From a bacterium endosymbiont of Escarpia laminata (GTDB taxonomy: Bacteria > Pseudomonadota > Gammaproteobacteria > Chromatiales > Chromatiaceae), in the NCBI GenBank assembly GCA_003660235.1, contig QGON01000066.1, forward strand, positions 62,001 to 126,000: a DNA stretch of 64,000 nt, in the 5' to 3' direction. The position numbers and the translations under genes were made by a program. Positions 15,789-24,700 of this stretch are shown piece by piece. Every line of letters starts with the position of its first letter. Within the stretch, counting starts at the first letter, position 1. Under the pieces are notes generated by a model. That model ran no database searches. It saw nothing but the letters and a program-made list of their open reading frames with translations, and was not told where the DNA came from.

Positions 15789-18700
15789 TCAGCGCCTGCT
15801 TCTGGAACTCCTGGCTTGCGGCGTGGCACTTGCTTCGTTCGAGGAGAGGGACTCGGAGCCGCCACTGACCGAAGTGACCACATAGTAGTAGGTCACGCCG
15901 TTGATCAGACCCGGATTGTAGTAGGCGCAATAGTCGCAGACATGCCCGCTTGCGATCTGTGCATAAGGGCCACCGGGCGTGGTGCTGCGATAGACGTTGT
16001 AGCTGTCAGCCCCTGCCACAGGCGTCCAGGTCAAGAAGACTTCATTCGACTTGGGACGGGCCGACAGGTTGAAGATCGTCTGCACCGCTCCAGCCTGCAC
16101 GGTCACCGTCAAGGTGTCACTGCCGACACCACCGTCTTTGTCCGTGATTATCAGAGTCACTGTATAGACGCCGGCTGTCGGATAGGTGTGGCTTGGGGTC
16201 AGACTGCCGTTCACGGTTGCGCTGCCGTCACCGAAGTTCCACTCGATGGTATGAGTATCAACCGATCCAGGATCAGTGAAGCTGCCGCTGAAGTTCGCGG
16301 TATCCCCTTCGTTGAACATCTGATCCGCTCCGGCATCCACGCTCGGTGCCACGTTGTTTACCGTCACGGTCAGGATGTCGCTACCAATTCCACCGTCCTT
16401 GTCAGTCACGATCAGGGTGACCGTGTAGACGCCGTTGTCGGCGTATACGTGGCTCAGGGTCAGGCTACCGCTCACCGGTGCGCTGCCGTCACCGAAGTTC
16501 CACTCGATGGTATGAGTGTCCACCGATCCAGGATCAGTGAAACTGCCGCTGAAGTTCGCGGTGTCGCCTTCGTTGATCGTCTGGTCAGGACCGGCATTTG
16601 CGCTCGGTGCCACGTTGTTGACCGTCACCGTGGCTGTGTCGGTGGCCGTGAGCAGACCGTCACTGACTTCGAGCCCAACGGTGAAGCTGGCGTCGTCTGG
16701 CTGGATCGGCAGGGTGACGGTAACACCGCTGGCGTCATCATACTGGCCGTCACCGTCCAGATCCCAGGCGTAGCTGAGTGGGCTCGGACCACTATCCGGA
16801 TCGTTGGAACCACTGCCGTCCAGGGTGACACCTTCTCCTTCGTTGATCGTGTAGGGACCAGCCGCCTCGGCGGTGGGTCCGACGTTGGCGGTGCTGAGGT
16901 TCACCTGGAGGCTGTCGCTGGCTGATGCCCCCTCATCATCGGTAACCGTGACCGTTACGGTGTAGTTGCCATCTGCTGCATAGACATGGCTGCCTGCCAC
17001 GCTGCCGCTGCCTGCACCCTGGGTCACTGTGCCGGGTTCAATAGTGCCGTCACCCCAGTCGATGGTGGCTGTGTGGGTGTCCTCTACACCGGCATCGGTG
17101 AAAGTGGCCGGGGCCAGAGCGATGGTATCGCCAGGCGCACCCGTCTGGTCCGGGCCGGCCTCGACTACTGGTGCTGCATTGTTCACCGTGATGGTGAGGC
17201 TGTTGCTGCCTGCTGCGCCGTCATCGTCGGTCACGCTGACCGTGACAGTATAGCTGCCGTCCTCTGCATAGGTGTGGCTGCCCAGTGCAACGCTGCCGCT
17301 GCCTGCGCCCTGAGTCACTGTACCGGGATCGGTGAAACTACCGGCAAAGTTGATCGTGTCACCTTCGCTGCTGGTTTGATCAGGACCGGCATCCACAAGC
17401 GGTGCTGCATTGTTGACCGTTACCGTTAAGGTATCGGTTCCTGCACCACCATCATCATCGGTCACCGTGATAGTTACCGTGTAGGTGCCGTCCTCTGTAT
17501 AGGAATGGCTTGGTGTCAGGCTGCCGCTGGCACTGTTGCCGTCACCAAAGTCCCACTCGATGGTGTGGGTGTCTGCGGTGCCGGGGTCGGTGAAGCTGCC
17601 GACGAAGTTGACGCTATCGCCTTCGTTGACGGTCTGATCCGCACCGGCATCAGCCATCGGCGCCACATTGTTGACCGTTACCGTGGTGCCTGCCGTATCG
17701 TCCAGCAGGCTGTCGCTTACCTGCAGGTGGATCGAATAGACGCCGTCATCCAGTCCGTTGAAGTTGGAAATCTGGCCGGTGGCATCGTCGAAGCCACCGT
17801 CATCATCCAGATCCCAGAGATAGACCAGCGGGTCGCCGTTGGGATCTGTGCCGTTGCCGTTCAATACAACAGCATCACCCTCATCGACGGTATAGGGACC
17901 ACCCACTGCTGCCGACGGCCCGAGGTTCTCCACCACGGTGGCCCGGGTGAACTCCTGGTCAGTCTTGCGCTCGTTCTCGTCTACCTCGCCGTCAGCGTCG
18001 ATATCGTTGAGGAAACCGTTGCCCCAAACCTTGAGTCCGATATCAAAGGTACCCAGGTCGATAAAAGTATGTTGCGCAGTTGCTCCGGTCGCGTCGTCAA
18101 AGTCCCTCGGTACCTCAGCCAGGTCGAGCTCCCATCCGAAACGGACGATGAAGTCATGTGGCTCGTCCAAATCGAACGAGGCAGATCCATCAAGTTGGCA
18201 GGGAATGCCCTGGGTACAGGTATAGGGACCACCTACATCGGCTACCGGCGGACGGGGCGGAATGCTGATGGTGATCTCGGTGGTGTCCGAAGAGGTCAGC
18301 GCCGGAACATTATTGTCGGTGACGCGTAGGGTTACGGTGAACGTCTGCGGCAGACTCGATTCTGGGTAGTCGGCCGAGCTGTAGGTATGTTCAGTCGTGG
18401 AACTGCTGCTGACATGGTCGAACTCACCATCCCCGTTGAAATCCCACTCGTACTTGATGATGCTCCGGAAAGAATCAAGATGGAAAGAACCCGAACCGTC
18501 GAAGGTCAGCGGACGATCCACCGCCCAGGTGCGATCTCTGCCCGCATCCGCCACCGGCGGTTGTACGAACAGGGTACGACTGAGAATGATCACGCCCCAG
18601 GCACTGCGTAGCTGAGCGGTAATCCATGCACTGCCCGGGAACTGGCCGTTGTCCGACTGATCATCCAGCAGGGTACGGGCGATACCGGTATCCGGATCGT

Positions 18701-21700
18701 TGAACCAATCAAAATCGTTCAACCGAAACTTCACCACAGAACCAGGCTGCGCCAGGCGCATCGCCTTGGTCAGTGCATAGTAGGCGTAGTAGGGACGGTT
18801 GTCCGGATTCTTGATGTATTCCGTCTCCCACCCCTCAGCAAGCCAACTCTCGGTTGCGCGCCACATGGGATTGGCGGTCTCTTTGCCGCTGAAGATAAGT
18901 TGGACCAGACCAGAGGGTGCGCCAGCACTGGTTGTGCCACCTGTCGTATAACCGAATCCCGTACCGTTGAAACTCCTACCCAGCCAGACCAAATTTCGAT
19001 CCTTCACCCACTGAGGTGTTGGAATGCCGAAGATATCCTGCGCTGCCAGCAGACCGATAGCGCCCCACTGTGCCGCCGAATTGTCAATGGAGTTGTTCCA
19101 GGAATAACGCCAGCCGCCACCGCTACCCTGCTCGGTCTGGCCCCAGGCGAACTGGTCGGACATGTCGGTAAGGATGTCGAAATAGGCGCGGCGTTTTACA
19201 TTGGTACCGCCGGTGATGCTCCGGGCCAGCGGTGTTCCCGAACTGGCGATAGCGTCCATGACCTGGCCGCCCTGGTAGATTGGCTGGCCACCAGAACTGC
19301 TGCTCCTGCCATTGATGATGCTGCTCTGGCCGGTCTGCAGACCAATGCCGTTGCCGTTGGTGTCGGGTTCACCATAGGTCTGGACGGCGATATCCACCGA
19401 ACCCAGATCACGGAACAGTTGGCGAAAACCACGCATCACGGTTTCCGCGTAGGGATCTTCGTGGTGACTGGAGGTCTCCAGGTGACCGTTGACCAGGAAT
19501 GCCTGCAGGGCGGAAGCGGTGGCGCTGGCCCGTGCGTTACTGGTCCAGTAACCGACATCGTAACCATCCTCGACCCGGCGGCTCTGGGTCTGGTGCAGGT
19601 ACCAGAGCCCCTCGTCGATGGCGACGTTGATCTCGGTGTTCATCACCTGAGGCTTGACCACGATGTTGTAGTTGTCCTGCCCCATCTGTCCGGCGCTGTC
19701 CCAGACCTTGAGGGTCGCCACGAACGGGGTATCGTTCGGCACATCGGGATAGGTGTGCTCGATGGAGAGATCATAGCGGTTAGCTACCGGGGTAACGGCC
19801 GAGGAAGTACCGTCGCCAAAGTCCCACTGGTAGTCGACTGGATCGGCATCGCGCACTATGCCCTTCAAATGGATCGACTTGCCGTTGTAGGTCTCATGGG
19901 GCGCCAGTGGATCATGGGCCACCCAGGGAACGGTGATGACATTCGGCGGCAGATTGGGAGCAACCGGCACCGTGACCTGGGCAGTGCTGGTCTGGCCGGC
20001 GCCGTCTTCTACCGTCAACAGTGCCACATATCCGCCAAGCGACTCGACCTTGAAATCATCGAATGTTGCCGTGCTATGGCTCACCGTAGCGGCAATCTTG
20101 AGCGGCGCTATACTCTGGTTGCGGGAACTGTATGAAGTTAGCGCAGTCCAGGTGGCCGCACCCTCTTCCCGGATGTAGTAATCAGCACCCTGCGTCTTGA
20201 TATCAACACGCACCTCATAGGTCGTTCCACGAACATAGCTGCCTACAGTGCCGCGGCCGGAACCATTTTCATAAATAGCCAGACTACCACTGTCGAAATA
20301 GATGGCATGAGCCATCACATTGTAATGCCCGCTGGCACCGCTGTCTTTGACGCCCCACATGATGCGTTGGGTACCACCATCCGCGGCGGGTTGCACCTTA
20401 CCGGTAAAGCTGACACGTTCACGGTCAAAATTGTCGGTACTATAGACATAGCGCTGCCCCCAAATACCACTTCCAGTGATTGACAAAACACCACCGCTCT
20501 GAGTGGCGCCGGCCGAAATCCATTTGACCGCATCGAGAGAAGCGCCTGCGAAGTCATCCGAAAGCAGCGTCCCGTTAGACCCGGTTGTCAGATTGTAAGT
20601 ATGGAAGGGTCGCGGTCCCACTGCATCGATATCGTTGGTGGGATCTCCGTCACCGTCACTGTCGGCCTGGTCATCGAAATCCCAACGGTATTCGATGATG
20701 CCGTAGTCATCGCTCGATTGTGAAGCATCGAAATAGGCCGGAGGCCCACCTGCACCCGCTTGAGACGGCGGTGTTACCAGCGCGACAGGCATATCGCCGG
20801 TCACCACTGTGACCACCACCGTATCCACGCTGGTCTGGCCTGTGTTGTCTGTCACGGTCAGGGTGACGGAATAATCCCCGGCTGCACGGTAGAAATGGTC
20901 AGGATTTGGCCCCTTGCCGGTATACGGAAGATCCGCATCACCAGGACCGCCAGTACTATCACCAAAATCCCAATGGTAGCTGGCAATCGCAGTATCGTCA
21001 CTGGAACCACTACCATTGAAGCGGATGAAACTGCCAACTTCTGCGGTATAGGGACCACCGGCAACGGCAACAGGCGGGGCACCCTGCTCCACGCTTACCG
21101 TCATGGTCTGGGAGGAGGACTGCAGCGCCTGGTCACGCACTGTCAGCTTGACCTCATGATCGCCTGTGGTCGCAAAACCGTGCTCCACCACATCGCCATA
21201 GATAACCTGTGCGCCGAATGATGGGTTGTCGAATTCAAAGACACCCGCATTCACCACGCCACCGATTTTTAACGGCGTTTCGGTACGGGTGCTGGTCTCA
21301 TACAGAAGACCCCAGGCGACTTCGTTAGCCGGCTTCATCTCATAGATGGCGCCTTCGGTTTTCAGGGTGATGCGAACATCATAGCGCTGGCCACGGGTAT
21401 AACCCCCTTTGTTCCCAAGGTCGCTACCATTCTCGTAGATGCGAATTAATCCGTTCCTGAAGTAGACGGCATGGGGCATCTGATTGTAGTGGAAGTTGCT
21501 GGTACTGCTGTTTTTGAGTCCCCACATACCATACTGGTTACCCGCCAGATTTACCGGCCGGATCTGGAACTGGAAGACCTTGCCATCTGTTCTGTCGTGA
21601 TTGTCCACGCTGGACAGATAACGATTGCTCCAGCTGCCGGCACCGGTCATGACGATCCTATCTTCCTGATAGACGCCAGTGGATGCGATCCACCGAGAGG

Positions 21701-24700
21701 CATCCAGGGTGTCTCCTGCAAAGTCGTCGATCAGCAGGGAGGGATCGAAGACCCATTCGTATTCGTAGATGCCAAAGTCATCGGTAGAGCCGCTACCGTC
21801 GAAGGTATCGTTCCAGAGACCGTTGCTCGCGTGGCTCTCATCCAGCAGTATCGGACCGGCGATGACCGGTTCGGGCGGCGCGCCCAGACTGACAGTTACC
21901 GTGGATAGAGCCGTGTCGGTCTGGCCCGCTCTATCGGTGGCCGCCACGATCAGATCGTAGGTGCCGGGAGAGGTATAACGGTGACGCGTGGAGACGCCGC
22001 CCAACCATGTACCCAGATCATTGTAGGCATTCGCCTCGCCCAGCGTCTGGATAACAACCGGTTGGCTGGTCGTGATTCGGTGATGCGGCGCACTGCCGCT
22101 GAAATCGGTCTGATTCAGGCGCAGGAATCCATCCCGCTTCAGGGTGCCGACAAGAAGGCCGTCCATCCGTACCTCGGTCCCGTCGTGCGGTGCGAATACG
22201 ATGACGCCCTCTCCCAGTTGATGGAGGAGGAAATCGGTGCCGCCGCGACCGGTGGTCATGGAGGTATCGTCACCCAGGTCGGTCAGCGTGTCGCCGCCCT
22301 CGGTGTCACCGGCCCAGACTTCCACATTGCCATTACTTACCAGGCGCAGTCGACGGGTTCCGAGGCCATTCTGATACCACATCTGCCCGGCGCTGACCGA
22401 CTGGATGTGGAGAGAGACACCGGAATCCATGTCGATGAGTTCAAGATCGGCATCTTCATGGGCGAAGACGGCGACCGCGCCGGTGGTGTGCTCATATACT
22501 GCGAACTGGAACTCCCGCCCAACCGGCGAACCGTTGGATGAAGGCACCGTGGTATAGCCGTTCCATCCGGTGGTCTGCATCGAGATAGGACCACTGGAGA
22601 CCACCCGGTAGCGGGTGGTACCGAGGAGCGTCGGCCGCCAATAGGTGTCTGCGGACATCGCCCGTTCAGCAATCAGGTTGTCACCGGTATCAAAAACCCT
22701 GACCAGACTGTCGGCATAGGCGAACAGATAAAAACCGTCATTGGGATCACGATGGAAGATGAACTCGTTACCCACCGGTTCCAGGTCGAGGGAGGGAACA
22801 AAGGCTGAATGGCGATCGAAATCAGTTTCGTAGACGACAACCGGCTTGTTCGCCTCAACCTTGAAGTAGACGCCGTCACCCGGTGAATAGTCCCACTGGC
22901 CGAAGCGATTCAGGCTGTTTCTGCCCAGTTCCCGGCCGGTTTCCAGGTCGATGACCCGCAACGCCGTGTCATCCTCAACGGCGATGATACGCAGAGAGGC
23001 CTGCGACAGATCGTAACCATAGAGATCAGTACCGGCGGTGAAATAACCCGTGCGCAGGCTACTGGCCTGGGCCGTGGTATAGGTGGTGCCATCGCCAAAA
23101 TCGACGGTGAAACGCTGGATGGCCAGATCATCCGTAGAGGCCGTCAGATCAGGTTCCAGCAGCCAACGCCCGGCCTGGGCATCCGCCTCGGTGAGCTCAT
23201 AAGGGCCACCATTGTTGGCGATCGGAGCCGCACCCGCTTCCACCACAACCTGCTGTGATGAAGTGGCGCTCTGGCCTGCGTGGTCGGTAGTGGTGAGCTG
23301 AATATCATAGACACCGGCTGCTGCATAGCGGTGAGGCACGGAACGTCCGTCGCTGCTGAGCCGGGTGATCCGTACATTGTCATAGACAAGGCTCTGGGCG
23401 TAGGACATTAGTCCAATGCCGCCCTTGCTATGCCTTGGATCGTCTGCTTCGAGCTGCAGGGTCTCAGTGCCACCATCCGGGGTCACATAGAGTTTCATGT
23501 TACCGCCGACGACCCGCAGGCGCAGGTGGTACCAGTAACCGGGATCCCAGCCGGAACCGTCGTCGACCAGGGTTTCATCGCTGCTCCAATCACGCAGGCG
23601 CCAGAAGTCCCAACTGTCACGGGAGTACATCATGAAGCCATTGCTGGTGCCTGGCTGATTATCACTGCGGAAGAGGATAGCTAAATAGCCGTCACCGGTA
23701 CTCACGCCGCGGAAGTCAAGTTCCAGCTCAAAGTCCCGATAGTCACCGGAGAGTTCCTGGAGATATCGCCAGGCGTTGCTGGTATTGGTCTGGTGCAGAC
23801 GGCCGTTCTCCACCAGCCAGGTGCCACCGGAAGTGGTCCAGGCTGGGTTGGCAGTGAAATCACCGTCGTCAAAATCATCACGCAGGGTGGCAACGATCTC
23901 TTCACTGCTACCATCACCCCAGTCGATCTGGTAGCTGGCTAGGGCACTGTCATCGCTGGAAGCGCCGATATCGAACCAACCCGTCCACTCACCGAGCGAG
24001 GCGTGACTTTCGTTCAATACTGCAGGACCGTTTAACACAGGCACAGGCGTTGTCCCTGTCCCCACGGTAACCGTGGCGGTGGCGGTAGCAGGCTGGCCCG
24101 CCCCGTTGTAGACGGTCAGGGTCGCCAGGTAGGTGCCAGATGTGCTGTAACCATGCTCGGGTGCTGCACCAGTCGCATCCACGCCGATGCCGTCCGCATC
24201 ATCGAAGTCCCACTCGTAGCGGGCGATACCGCTCTCGGGATCGCTGGAGCCCTTGCCGTCAAACACTGCACGCCAGGTTCCATTCAGGGCAACGTCTTCA
24301 CCAAAGTGATAGGGACCACCCGCATCAGCCACAGGAGGCGTGCCGCTGACAGTGACCTTGACACTGCTGCGATCCCGCTTGCCGTCACCGAAATCCCAGG
24401 CGTAGTGGATGATGGCGCCGTCATCGGTGGAAGCACTGGCGTCGAAGTCCACCGTTCCACCGGTTCCGGTGACATCGGTACTGGCTATGAGCTGACTGTA
24501 GGGCTGGCCGAAGACACGACCAGCGGGGGCGGCCACACCCAGGGTATTGGACGGGGTAGTGCCAATCTGAAGCCGATCACCAAAACTGGAGTCGCCGTTA
24601 CCCGGGTGGTACCAAATCTTGCGCCCGTTGTAATCGACGGAGACGATATCCTGGTTGCCGTCATTGTCGAAGTCGTAGACGCCGTAGGCGGCATGACGGT

